This document shows, piece by piece, positions 53,838 through 63,158 of a stretch of DNA of 64,000 bases; within the stretch, counting starts at the first letter, position 1, and each line of letters starts with the position of its first letter. This stretch comes from Gp6-AA40 sp963741135 (GTDB lineage Bacteria; Acidobacteriota; Vicinamibacteria; Vicinamibacterales; UBA2999). Both the position numbers and the translations under genes were made by a program. The notes beneath the pieces are model-generated. The model worked only from the letters and a program-made list of their open reading frames with translations. It searched no databases and was not told where the DNA came from. The stretch is from positions 1-64,000 of the forward strand of contig CAVUHC010000005.1 in the NCBI GenBank assembly GCA_963741135.1. Reading direction: 5' to 3'.

Positions 53838-55153
53838 ATGTCCACCAATATCGCAGTGCTCGGCGCGCAGTGGGGCGACGAAGGCAAGGGCAAGATCGTC
53901 GACATGCTGACGCCGCACTTCTCCGCGGTCGCGCGCTACCAGGGCGGCCACAACGCCGGTCACACGGTCTACGTGCAGGGCAAGAAGTTCGTCCTCCATC
54001 TGATTCCGTCCGGCATCCTGCATCCCGGCGTCACCTGCATCATCGGCAACGGCGTCGTCATCGATCCGCAGGCGCTGTTCAAGGAGGTCGACGAGCTGGC
54101 GCGGATGGGCGTGGCGGTCGACGGGCGGCTGCTCGTCAGCGAAAAGGCGCACGTCATCCTGCCGTATCACCGCGAGCTGGACGTGCTCTCGGAAGCGCGC
54201 CGCGGCGAGCGGAAGATCGGCACGACGTCGCGCGGCATCGGTCCGGCGTACGAGGACAAGATCGGCCGGCGCGGCATCCGTATCTGCGATCTGCTCGGCG
54301 ATCGCGAGGCGCTGGCGCAGGAGGTGCGCGAGAACGTCCACGCGCGCAACCAGATCATCAAGGAGTCGACGCTCGACTGGAAGCCGGTGTTCGACCAGCT
54401 GGTCGCCTACGGCGAGCGGTTGCGTCCGATGGGTGGGCGACGTGTCGCTGTTTCTCGCGAAGGCGCGCGCGGACGATCGCAGCGTGATGTTCGAAGGTGC
54501 GCAGGCAACGCTGCTCGACATCGATCACGGCACCTATCCGTTCGTGACCTCGTCCAACGCGTCGATTGGCGGCGTCTGCACCGGCCTCGGCGTGCCGCCG
54601 AGCGCGATCGGCGGCGTGCTGGGCGTGGCCAAGGCGTACACGACGCGCGTCGGCGAAGGACCGCTGCCGACCGAATTGTTCGGGGAGCTGGCCGATCGCC
54701 TGCGCGAGAGCGGCCAGGAGTACGGCGCGTCAACCGGGCGGCCCGCGCCGCTGCGGCTGGTACGACGCGGTGGTCGTGCGCTACTCCGCGCGCATCAACG
54801 GCCTCGACGCGACTCGCGCTCACCAAGCTCGACGTGCTCGATGGCCTGCCCGAGGTGCGCATCTGCACCGGCTACAAGACCGTCGAAAGGGGTCGCTGAC
54901 GGAGTTTCCCGCCGACCTTCGCGCGCTGACTGACGCCGAGCCGGTCTACGAAACCATGCCGGGCTGGGACATCGCCACGCGTGGCGCCACGCGATTCGCC
55001 GCGCTCCCACCCGACGCGCAGCGGTACATCAAACGGCTGGAGGAGGTGAGCGGCGTGCCGTGCGCGATCATCTCGACCGGGTCCGACCGATCGGAAACGA
55101 TCGTTCGCGACGAGACGATCATTCAAAGCTGGTTTTCGAAGCAGCTAGCCTGA
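53838..55153 (+). CDS. purA: Adenylosuccinate synthetase, frameshifted
   Basis: The GTP-binding loop QWGDEGKGKIVDML and YQGGHNAGHTVYV open the protein. GTTSRGIGPAYEDKIGRRGIR follows. A shift near 54430 leads to DVSLFLAKARADDRSVMFEGAQATLLDIDHGTYPFVTSSN-type sequence and GLGVPPSAIGGVLGVAKAYTTRVG. Further shifts (near 54745 and 54890) lead to WYDAVVVRYSARINGL and the C-terminal LPPDAQRYIKRLEE, VPCAIISTGSDRSET. Corrected length about 438 residues, normal. It makes adenylosuccinate from IMP; being essential, the breaks are most likely sequence errors. Confidence 0.92.
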
Positions 55154-55167
55154 TCGCTGCGATGGAC

Positions 55168-55256
55168 CACTGAAACGGGCCACGGAGGCACGGAGACACG
55201 GAGATCAAGACTGGGATTCCTCCGTGCCTTCGTGTCTCCGTGGCTTGTCTCGGTGA
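55168..55256. terminator. Inverted repeat of the GGCCACGGAGGCACGGAG family between convergent genes
   Basis: Left arm GGCCACGGAGGCACGGAGAC then ACGGAG; right arm CTCCGTGCCTTCGTG then TCTCCGTGGCTTGTC. It lies between the stops of purA and the PilZ gene, so a bidirectional terminator is likely. Confidence 0.7.
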
Positions 55257-55259
55257 AGG

Positions 55260-55933
55260 TTACGACTGTTTCTTCTTGGCGTCGCAGAACTTCTGAACGG
55301 CATCGGGCTCGGCGTCGAAGAACTCGATGCCGGCGCGGTAGCGGGTCCCGCTTTCGCAAGCTCGAACGACGCCCACGCCACGCCGGCGCTGAAGCGGATC
55401 GGCCGCTTGCCCTCGGCGAGCGACGATGCGGAGCGCTGGTTAGGCTTGAGGATGGTCAGCGACACGACCTGGGCGCCGACAAGCGAGAGGTCGATCAGCG
55501 TCGCCGCGTTGCCGTCGACCATCACTTCCACGCCATCGACAATCGTGAAACCGGGGCGCGCGCCGTGTGCCCCGTCTGATCGAGCGGCGCTGACACGGGG
55601 GCAGGGGCCGCGACCGCGAGTGCTCCGGCCGCGCCGTCGGTCTCGCTGTCCGGACGCGCGCGCAGGCACCCGCGAATACTCGCTGTCGTGCGCGACGATG
55701 CGGATCTCGCACGACGCAAGCTTCGGGTCGGCCTTGATGCGGTTGATGAGCGCCGCGCCGCGCGTGGTCGCGGCGAACAGACGCTCGAGCGCGACGACCT
55801 CGGGGCGTTTCCGCGTGATGACTTCGAGCGCACGCAGCGCTTCGCTGTCGGAGAAGGTCTGCGCGTCGCTGAAATCCTCGCGTTCCTTCAGCGCCTGAAG
55901 ATGCTCAGGCGCTGCGATCAGAATGGTCGACAC
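55260..55933 (-). CDS. PilZ-domain protein with receiver-like N-terminal domain, frameshifted
   Basis: From GTG 55933 the first 90 residues (STILIAAPEHLQALKEREDF, EVITRKRPEVVALERLFA, CEIRIVAHDSEY) look like a degenerate receiver fold without a clear phospho-aspartate. A shift near 55600-55680 leads to the PilZ domain (GVEVMVDGNAATLIDLSLVGAQVVS and RFSAGVAWASFEL). Another shift near 55350 restores the end YRAGIEFFDAEPDAVQKFC to TAA 55260. The arginine-rich c-di-GMP-binding motif is not evident in the readable frames. Likely a c-di-GMP or surface-behaviour regulator. Confidence 0.65.
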
Positions 55934-55997
55934 AGGCGACCAAGTGTAATTCAAAACACGAAATTCAAAATGCGCAGGACCTGCGCAGTCGTGCACA

Positions 55998-56756
55998 ATG
56001 CCATCGATGGTTGCCGTGCAATGTGATCGACTGGTGAAGAAATACGGCGACGTCGTGGCGGTCGACGGTCTCTCGCTTTCAGTCGACCGCGGCGAGTGCT
56101 TCGGACTGCTCGGCCCGAACGGCGCCGGCAAGACGACGACGATCGAGATTCTCGAAGGGCTGCTCGAGGCCGACGCGGGCGACGTGGAGATTCTCGGCCT
56201 GCGGTGGCGCGACCACGAACGCGAGCTGCGCCAGCGGCTCGGGGTCCAGCTGCAGGAGACACAGCTGGCGGAGAAGCTGACGGTCGAAGAAACGCTGCGG
56301 CTGTTCCGATCGTTCTATCATCGCGGCCGCACGATCGACGAACTGCTGCGCATCGTGGAGCTCGAGTCGAAGCGCCGGAGCTGGGTCGGCAAGCTCTCCG
56401 GCGGGCAGAAGCAGCGGCTTGCCGTGGCGTGCGCGCTCGCGGGCGATCCCGATCTGCTGTTTCTCGACGAGCCGACGACCGGCCTCGATCCGCAGTCGCG
56501 CCGCCAGCTGTGGGAGCTGCTCGCGCGATTTCGCGACGGACGGCGGCACGATTCTGCTCACGACGCACTACATGGACGAGGCCGAGACGCTCTGCGACCG
56601 GGTCGCGATCGTCGATCACGGGCAAGGTGATTGCCGCAGGGATCGCCGCGCGAGCCTGATCGCCTCGCCTCGGTGCGCCGACGCGTCGTCACGCATCACG
56701 GGACGCTCGAAGACGTCTTCGTGTCGCTGACGGGAAGGCATCTCCGTGAAGAGTAA
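55998..56756 (+). CDS. ABC transporter ATP-binding protein, frameshifted near the end
   Basis: Walker A GPNGAGKTTTIEIL, Q-loop GVQLQETQLAEKLTVEET, signature LSGGQKQRLAVACAL and Walker B LLFLDEPTTGLDPQSRRQL are all intact. After a shift near 56540 the H-loop appears as TILLTTHYMDEAETLCDRVAI, and a second shift near 56620 leads to the end VFVSLTGRHLREE at TAA 56756. About 250 residues corrected. It is the CcmA/NatA-type ATPase of an ABC-2 exporter whose permease overlaps it by 11 bp. Confidence 0.88.
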
Positions 56757-57817
56757 CGCGCGGGTGATTGATCGCGGTGGCGCCCACCATCCGCTGATCG
56801 AGCTGGCGCTCGCGCGGCTGCGCGAGTTCGTCCGCGAGCCCGAGGCGCTCTTCTGGGCGTTCGTCTTTCCGATCCTGATGTCGGTGGCGCTGGCGGTCGC
56901 CTTTCCCGGCGGTGGCGGCAAGCCGGCGGTCGTCGGCATCGAGCCCGGCGCCGGCAGCGCGGCGATTCGCGCAGACGCTGTCAGCCACGCCAGGGCATCA
57001 CGATTCGCGACATCCCGCCCGGCGAGGAAGCAGCGCGCACTTCGCGAAGGCGAGGTGCACCTTCTGATCGTGCCGACCGACCCGCCGACCTATCGCTTCG
57101 ATCCCGCGCGCGACGAGAGCCGCATCGCACGCCTTCTCGTGGACGACGCGCTGAAGCGCGCAGCGGGACGGCACGGATCCGTGGTACGGCGCGCGAAGAG
57201 CCGGTGCAGATCGCCGGTTCGCGCTATGTCGACTGGCTCATCCCGGGCATCGTCGGCATGAACATCATGGGCACGAGCATGTGGGGCATCGGCTTTTCCA
57301 TCGTGCAGACGCGGATGCGCAAGCTGCTGAAGCGCCTGGTTGCGAGCCCGATGCGGAAGCGCGAGTACCTGCTGGCGCAGATGGGTGGGCGGCTGGTGTT
57401 TCTCGCGCCCGAGGCCGGCGTGCCGCTCGTCTTCGGCGCGCTCGTGCTCGGCATGCCGATTCAAGGCTCGATCGCCGCCATCTGCATCGTCTGTCTTGTC
57501 GGGGCGCTGGCGTTCGGCGGCATCGGGCTGCTGTTCGCCAGCCGCGCGCGCACGTTCGAAGCGATTTCAGGATTGATGAACCTGACGATGGTTCCGATGT
57601 GGGTACTGAGCGGCGTGTTCTTCTCGTCGTCGAATTTTCCGCAGCGCCGTGCAGCCCGCTCATCCAGGCGCTGCCGCTGACGGCGCTGATCAATGCGCTG
57701 CGCGCCGTCGTGCTCGAGGGGGCTGGCGTTCCCGGCGTATCGCGCGAGCTCGCGGTGCTGGCCGCCTGGGGCCTCGCGTCATTCGGAATCGCGCTGCGGT
57801 TCTTTCGCTGGCGATAG
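56746..57817 (+). CDS. ABC-2 type transporter permease, frameshifted
   Basis: The start is GTG 56746 inside the end of the ATPase gene. The opening LIELALARLREFVREPEALFWAFVFPILMSVALAVAF is typical of ABC-2 permeases. After breaks near 56980 and 57200 the membrane part continues SRYVDWLIPGIVGMNIMGTSMWGIGFSIV, RKLLKRLVASPMRKREYLLAQ and GLMNLTMVPMWVLSGVFFSSSNFP, and ends LAAWGLASFGIALRFFRWR at 57817. About 355 residues corrected. With the ATPase it forms an exporter of unknown cargo. Confidence 0.82.
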
Positions 57818-57822
57818 GCAAT

Positions 57823-57917
57823 ACCCAAACCCCAAATCCCAAATCCCAAATCCCAAACCCGAATCTCGACAGGAACGTTGGGACTTGGGGTTTGGGGTTT
57901 GGGTTTTGGGATTTGCC
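57823..57917. repeat. CCCAAATCCC / GGGGTTTGGG inverted low-complexity repeat
   Basis: The left side is a run of CCCAAATCCC and CCCAAACCCC units; the right side is the mirrored GGGGTTTGGGGTTTGGG run; the loop is GAATCTCGACAGGAACGTT. It follows the permease stop and can form a long hairpin or G-quadruplex. A second, related class of tract is found at 15366. Confidence 0.8.
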
Positions 57918-58011
57918 CGTGGCCATGAGGTGGCCGGTCCTTTGCTCAATTGACAGAAAGGTCGGCCGAAGTGGAACTCAGTGGCCGATTTGAGGAAAAC
58001 ACGGGACTGAA

Positions 58012-58617
58012 ATGGCAATTCATCGAATCATCGAGCAGCGGGCGGCAACGCAGGGAGACCGCACGGCGATCTCGGCTGCCAGGGAATCTCTCACATATCG
58101 CGAGCTCAACCAGCGCGCCAACGCCGTCGCTCGACATCTCATCGCGAATGGATTCCGCCGGGGATCGCTTGCGACCGTGCGCCTCCCGCGATCACCGGAG
58201 ACAGCCGTCGTACTGCTCGGCATCCTGAAGGCTGGCGGGACCTACGCGCTCATCGACGATGAGCGGGGAGGCAGTGAATCCTGGCCGCCGGGCGTCTCGT
58301 TTGCCGAAAACGTTGACGGCGATGAACTGCGTTTTCTGGCGATCGATATGACGGGCGCGTTGCAACACCCGGCGCAATCGTGTGCGAATCTCCCGATTCT
58401 CACGCGCGGCAGCGATGTCGCCTGCGTGTTGCCCGATCGCGACGGTGCACCGCTTGTGCTGGTCCCGCACGAGACGATCATGTCGCTGCAGAATCGGCCG
58501 GTACTCCGGTTCGCCGAGTGGACAGGCGAACCTGGTGCGCTGGACCTCTGGATCGCGCTGATGATCGGGGCCACCGTGACCCTCGGCAGCGAATCTCTTG
58601 AAAGCGCCGCTGCCTAA
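58012..58617 (+). CDS. Truncated, degenerate adenylation (AMP-binding) domain protein
   Basis: The 201-residue protein starts like a nonribosomal peptide adenylation domain: IIEQRAATQGDRTAI, LTYRELNQRANAVARHLIANG and VVLLGILKAGGTYALID match core motifs A1 and A2. The A3 P-loop (TSGSTG) is absent: the matching place reads VLPDRDGAPLVLVPHETI. Motifs A4 to A10 are missing because the frame stops at TAA 58615, a codon provided by the adjoining CCTAACCC repeat. It cannot activate an amino acid as it stands and is probably a remnant or a repurposed fragment. Confidence 0.7.
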   Translation: MAIHRIIEQRAATQGDRTAISAARESLTYRELNQRANAVARHLIANGFRRGSLATVRLPRSPETAVVLLGILKAGGTYALIDDERGGSESWPPGVSFAENVDGDELRFLAIDMTGALQHPAQSCANLPILTRGSDVACVLPDRDGAPLVLVPHETIMSLQNRPVLRFAEWTGEPGALDLWIALMIGATVTLGSESLESAAA

Positions 58618-58644
58618 CCCCTAACCCCTAACCCCTAACCCCTC
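58613..58644. repeat. CCTAACC heptad repeat supplying stop codons on both strands
   Basis: Four or more CCCTAAC units in a row. The plus-strand adenylation-domain ORF ends in it (TAA 58615-58617) and the minus-strand ligase ends in it (TAG 58635-58637). It is the mirror sequence of the GGGTTA tract at 15410. Confidence 0.85.
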
Positions 58645-59579
58645 TTTTCTTTCTCGCGCGTCACCTCCTTCGGTTTCTTGTCCGCGCGGAGGCCCTGGAA
58701 TGACGGGTGGCGGATCTTGCCGTCGCTGGTCCATTCGGTGAACACGACCTCGCACACCAATTGCGGCTTCACCCAGTGCGCATTGCGGCCAAGCGCCCCG
58801 GCCGGCGGCGGCGTGAATGGACATGTCTTCTGCTCCAGGCGATCCAGTCGTGCCCGCAGGTCCGTCGCCACCTTATGCGTGAACCCGGTGCCGACTTTAC
58901 CGCTGAATACCAGGCGATCTCCTTCGTAATACCCGATGAGGAGCGCGCCCAGCCCTGCGCGCGCTCCTTCGGGGTCGGTGAAGCCGCCGATGACGAATTC
59001 CTGCCGCTGCACGCACTTGGTCTTCAGCCATCCGCCGTGTCGCCCGGCGTGGTACGGAAGGTCACGGCGCTTCGAAACGATGCCCTCGAGGCCGTGACGA
59101 CACGCCTGGGCGAAGAAGGCATCGCCGTGGCCCACGACGTGCTCGGAGAAGCGAATCCTTCCGGTTTTGCGCGAGCCGACGAGCTTCTTCAGCCGCGCTT
59201 TCCGCTCCTCGAGCGGCAGCGCAGCGATGCGCGGGCCGTCGAGCCGAAGAAGATCGAAGACGAAGTAGACACGCGTGCCGCGGTCAGCGCTCGATGAGTT
59301 TTGCAGCGCCTGGAAACTGGTGCGGCCGTCGGGCAGCACGACCGCCACCTCGCCATCGATCAACGCATCGTCTATGGCGAGCCGTTTCACCGCTTCCGCG
59401 ATTTCGGGAAACGCCATCGTCCAGTCGTTTCCGTTACGGGTGTAGAGCGCGACCACGCCTTTACGAACGCGGGCTCCGATGCGGTAGCCGTCGAACTTGA
59501 TCTCATGAAACCACTCGTCGCCGGACGGTGGTTTCGCGACGAGTGTGGCCAGTTGCGGCTCGTAGTCGGAGTGCGCCAT
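58635..59579 (-). CDS. ATP-dependent DNA ligase, LigD ligase-domain type
   Basis: From ATG 59579 the 314-residue protein shows the nucleotidyl-lysine motif WFHEIKFDGYR, then DDALIDGEVAVV, YFVFDLLRLDG, GLEGIVSKRRDLPYHAGRHGGWLKTKC (motifs IV-V) and the OB-fold C-terminal part (KVGTGFTHKVATDLRARL, VCEVVFTEWTSDGKIRHPSFQGLR). It is the ligase module of bacterial non-homologous end joining, without polymerase or phosphoesterase domains; no Ku gene is in the window. The stop codon lies in the repeat at 58613. The frame is open to 59696 upstream but family homology begins near MAHSDYEPQL. Confidence 0.88.
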   Translation of the reverse strand: MAHSDYEPQLATLVAKPPSGDEWFHEIKFDGYRIGARVRKGVVALYTRNGNDWTMAFPEIAEAVKRLAIDDALIDGEVAVVLPDGRTSFQALQNSSSADRGTRVYFVFDLLRLDGPRIAALPLEERKARLKKLVGSRKTGRIRFSEHVVGHGDAFFAQACRHGLEGIVSKRRDLPYHAGRHGGWLKTKCVQRQEFVIGGFTDPEGARAGLGALLIGYYEGDRLVFSGKVGTGFTHKVATDLRARLDRLEQKTCPFTPPPAGALGRNAHWVKPQLVCEVVFTEWTSDGKIRHPSFQGLRADKKPKEVTREKEKRG

Positions 59580-59729
59580 AGGAAGCGTCGGCTGGCGCCA
59601 CGGCGCGCGCAATCTCGAGCGCCACGCGCCGGCCGGCCGGGATGTCGGCGTGCACGTAAGTGCGGCCCGACACAGCGTAGCAGAGGCTCTTGGCATGTGC
59701 CGACGCCCCTTGCATTACACTCGACCTTC

Positions 59730-60254
59730 ATGTCGACCACACCACAGCCGGAAGTCTGGATGCGCGGACCGATCGAGGGAATCGATCCGATGCTGATGCC
59801 CGTTGCGCACGCACTCGTGCAGGCTCGCGAAGATTTGGAGCAGCTCGTTTCGCAGGTACCTGTTGACCAGGTCTGGGCGCGCCCTGGCGGCGCCGCGTCA
59901 GTCGGGTTTCATGTACGTCATCTTGGCGGCGCTCTCGACCGTCTCTTTACGTACGCGCGCGGCGACGTGCTCACCGACGCGCAGAAGACCGCTCTTCGCG
60001 CAGAGTCAGCAGCCGGTGATCCCCCCGCCGCTCTTGCCGATCTCGTCCACGAAACAAGCGCGACGATTGAGCGCGCGCTCGGGCAGCTCCGCCAAACGAA
60101 TCGCGATCGACTCCTCGATCACCGGGGCATCGGTCGAGCACAGCTGCCGTCGAACGTGCTTGGCCTGCTGTTCCACGCGGCAGAGCATTCGACGCGTCAC
60201 GCCGGCCAGGCGATCACGACGGTCAAGATCCTTACGGCTGAATTGGCCAAGTAG
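59730..60254 (+). CDS. DinB family protein
   Basis: The 174-residue protein is a four-helix DinB-like fold: the first helix LMPVAHALVQAREDLEQLV, the SVGFHVRHLGGALDRLFTYA segment with a metal-ligand histidine, and LPSNVLGLLFHAAEHSTRHAGQAI with the paired histidines. DinB-like proteins are metal-dependent and include thiol transferases and damage-inducible proteins. ATG 59730 is chosen because the frame before it overlaps the ligase region on the other strand. Confidence 0.85.
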   Translation: MSTTPQPEVWMRGPIEGIDPMLMPVAHALVQAREDLEQLVSQVPVDQVWARPGGAASVGFHVRHLGGALDRLFTYARGDVLTDAQKTALRAESAAGDPPAALADLVHETSATIERALGQLRQTNRDRLLDHRGIGRAQLPSNVLGLLFHAAEHSTRHAGQAITTVKILTAELAK

Positions 60255-60446
60255 GATTTACGGGATTTGCGAAATCGCAATTGGCTAATTTCGTAATTCG
60301 TCAATTCAACAATATCCGCGGGCGTCTACTTTGCACGCATTTGCCGTAGGCGTTCGTCCTTCAACCACGATGGGCTGAAGCTCTCGCAGTCACGATGTGT
60401 TCGTCGTGGTTAGACGGAGGCATTCGCGCATCTCGGGGAGGGCATC

Positions 60447-61007
60447 ATGGCCAAATGGATATCAGGAGCAACTTGTGCGGCCGCGCTGTTGTCGGTGACG
60501 CTGGCTGCGGCGCAGACCGCGCCGCCGCAGGCGACGTCGCAGCGGACGCAGAGCAACAGAGGTCGCGTACCGGACAAACCGTCGACGACAAGCGAGGCTG
60601 AGAAGGGCAAGCAGCAGTCGACAATCGCGGGCTGTGTAGTACGTGACGCCGCGAACGGAGGAGAGGCCAGCATCGCATCGAACGGAATTTCGTACCGACT
60701 GACCGGCAAGGACAAAAAGGAGCTGGACCAGTATCTCGGAAAGCGCGTCGAAGTGACCGGTCTACTGGAAAGCGGTTCCACTGGCGCCCGCGCCACGAGC
60801 GGTAAGGCGAATGTCGAGTCGTCCATTCCACCGAAGGATCAGACGGCGACCGGAGGTCAGTCCGACGTGACGGCAACGGGGACGCCGCGCGACAACACCG
60901 TGCCGCCCGACGCGATCCCGCTGGCCACCGACAAGGGGACGACGGCCGATCTCATCGGCCGCGTGCGGGTCAAGACGCTCAAGGTCGTATCGCCGAATTG
61001 CCTATAG
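60447..61007 (+). CDS. Secreted protein of unknown function with small beta domain
   Basis: A strong GGGGAGGG site precedes ATG 60447. The 186-residue product has a signal peptide (ISGATCAAALLSVTLAAAQ), a low-complexity linker, a compact domain (STIAGCVVRDA, ISYRLTGKDKKELDQYLGKRVEVTGLLE) and a disordered tail. The core resembles small OB-like periplasmic domains that bind ligands, but I recognise no named family. It is convergent with the sigma factor gene, with 5 bp between the stops. Confidence 0.7.
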   Translation: MAKWISGATCAAALLSVTLAAAQTAPPQATSQRTQSNRGRVPDKPSTTSEAEKGKQQSTIAGCVVRDAANGGEASIASNGISYRLTGKDKKELDQYLGKRVEVTGLLESGSTGARATSGKANVESSIPPKDQTATGGQSDVTATGTPRDNTVPPDAIPLATDKGTTADLIGRVRVKTLKVVSPNCL

Positions 61008-61012
61008 GCCGT

Positions 61013-62684
61013 TCATGCGGGCTTGCGATTCGCAAGGGCCGCTGCAACCGATGATTTTGCGACCGCGCCGCCATCCCTCGCGGCGCGGATCTTCTGCAGC
61101 GCCCGGCTCTCGATCTGCCGCACGCGCTCCCGGGTCACCGACAGGCGCCTGCCGATCTCCTCGAGCGTGTACTCGCGATCGGTGCCGAGTCCGTAACGAA
61201 GACGCAGGACATCTTTCTCGCGATCTGATAACGGCGCCAACGCGCGCCTGACTTCGTTCGAGAGGTCGCCTTCGAGCGTCGCTTCCTCCGGCGATTGGAT
61301 GGACGTGTCGCGCAGCAGATCTCCGAGCTCGCTGTTCTCGTCTTCGCCCATCTTCATCTCGAGCGAGTACGGCGTCTTCTGCGCGTCGAGGAGGAGGCGC
61401 ACCTTCGCCACAGGCATTTTCAGCCGGTTGGCGAGGTCGTCCGCCGATGGGTCCAGGCCAGTCTCGCTGCGGAGAGCCTTGCGCTCCTTTTCCAGGCGGT
61501 TGAGCGACTCGATGACGTGCACGGGCAGGCGGATCGTCCGTCCGTGGTCGGCAATCGCGCGACGTAATCGATTGCCGGATCCACCACGTGGCGTAGGTGG
61601 AGAACTTGAATCCACGACGAAACTGGAATCGGTCGACCGCCTTCATGAGGCCGAGGTTGCCTTCCTGAATCAGGTCGAGGAACGAAAGACCGCGGTTCAT
61701 GTACCGCTTGGCGATCGACACGACCAGACGGAGATTGGCCTCCATCAGGTACCGCTTCTCCTCGCGAACGGTGTCCTCGGCGGCCTGAACGCGCGCGTAG
61801 CGCCGGCGAAACTCGGCGCGCGTCAGGCCGACGCGCGTCTCCAGCTCATCGCAGCGGGCGGCGCGCGCTTCGCGCAACAGATGTTCCAGCGCGTGAAACT
61901 CTTCGTCTACGTGGCGCAGCTCGGTGACGATGTCGTCGACGAGTGCGGGACGAATAGGGAGCGCGGCGAGCTCGTCGGCGATGGTTTTTCGCGTGCGCGC
62001 AATCTGCTGCTCGAGTTGCGCCTTGGACTTCTCCACGAGTCGCGGGCTCTGGAGCCTCGTCCGTGCTGCGTCGATGATCGAGCGGCCACGTTTGATACGG
62101 CCAAACGCCTTCAGGACCGGCTCCTTGTGCTCGTCGCGTACCTCGCCGCCCTCAGGAAGGAGGATCAACTCCGCCGCCGGGTCGCCCTTTGCGCGAATTC
62201 GATCGGCGAGCGCGATGAGGGTCTGAACCGCGGACGGAATGTCGCCGAGCGCGATAACGAGGTTGCGTTGCGCATTTTCGATGCGCTCACCAATCGTGCG
62301 CTCCTCGGCCGCCTTCAGGAGCTTGCGTTTGCCGATGTGCTGGAGATATGTGCGGACAAGGTCGACCTCCTCACGGCCAACCGGTGGACGGGCTTCGAGC
62401 TGGTCGTCCTCGGGCTCGTCGTCTTCTCCCGCCCGGGCGCGGACGACTTGGTCTTCGAAGGCCTCGGGCTCTTCCGCGTGCAGAATCTGTTCGGCATCCG
62501 TTACGAACGGCTGACCCTCCTCGAGGTCCTCGCGGGTTTCGACCGTCAGCCCAAAGTCCCGGGCGCGATGGCGCCAGTCGAGAATGTGCGCCTGTTTGGA
62601 CGGGTCGTTCCACTCGATGAGCGACGTGCGACGTTTGGGCGCCCTGAAGGGCAGCGTACCGGAGCCGCGTGACGTGGAGGCCAT
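61013..62684 (-). CDS. RNA polymerase primary-type sigma factor (RpoD/SigA-like), one frameshift
   Basis: ATG 62684 opens a variable acidic N-terminus. Region 1.2 is EEVDLVRTYLQHIGKRKLL. A long charged non-conserved region follows. Region 2 is LVVSIAKRYMNRGLSFLDLIQEGNLGLMKAVDRF and YATWWIRQSIT. A shift near 61570-61585 moves the frame, then region 3 (ADHGRTIRLPVHVIESLNRL) and region 4 (REKDVLRLRYGLG and TLEEIGRRLSVTRERVRQIESRAL) are intact. About 556 residues corrected. It is either the housekeeping factor or a close group 2 paralogue; the unusual N-terminus makes a paralogue possible. Confidence 0.88.
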
Positions 62685-62763
62685 GATGCTGGGCTGAGTT
62701 GCAAGGCCCGGACCTACACCGGCTCGAGCGTTATCGGGGCCCACGCCGCCTGGTCCTGACGCT

Positions 62764-63074
62764 TGGAAAAGTGGAGAAGTCGTATGCTGAGGTTTCAATG
62801 GTGGGTGGTGAATCTCGAGCCGATATGCGCGCAACCGACCGCCCATGTTGTAGAAGCAGTAGCGCTCGGGGAGGAAACACTCCAGTGTGCCCGGCAGCGG
62901 CTCAGCGGCAACCCCAGCCGACGGTATCGCGCGATAAGCTCCGCTGGTTCGGCGTTGTCGCCAATGCGTCGACTGGTGTACTGAATCTGATCAGCGCGTC
63001 ACGCACATCCATTTGCGGTCTCCACCGTGAGGGCTTTCGGCGTCCAGGCTGAAGAAGTAGACCCCGGACGTCAT
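62764..63074 (-). pseudogene. Decayed DUF2071 (YqjF-like) gene remnant
   Basis: On the minus strand, ATG 63074 begins MTSGVYFFSLDAESPHGG, matching the GVYFFSLDA core of DUF2071. After stops and shifts, the later family block appears as LPGTLECFLPERYCFYNMGG, RLRAYRLEIHHPP, equivalent to the ERYCLY..YRG.IHHPPW end of these proteins. The part in between is missing or scrambled. This fills most of the 474-bp gap between the sigma factor and cupin genes; nothing else was seen there. Confidence 0.6.
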
Positions 63075-63158
63075 GAGCCATGGCGCATCAGCATCGGCCA
63101 CTGCCGGTGCGCGACCTGGCTAACGATGCTGCGCTTACACCATTTATAATCCGCGTTC

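Noticed and set aside
53713..53910. Small Cys-rich ORF (CEWCGT motif) before purA
   Set aside because: The motif arises from the 37-bp tandem duplication, the frames run into purA, and there is no ribosome site; not enough support for a gene.
59580..59715. N-terminal extension of the ligase (polymerase or phosphoesterase part of LigD)
   Set aside because: The upstream frame shows no LigD polymerase motif and family similarity begins at the chosen ATG.
61299..62672. 457-residue open frame on the plus strand opposite the sigma factor
   Set aside because: The minus strand carries unmistakable sigma regions 2 and 4; the plus frame has no family resemblance.
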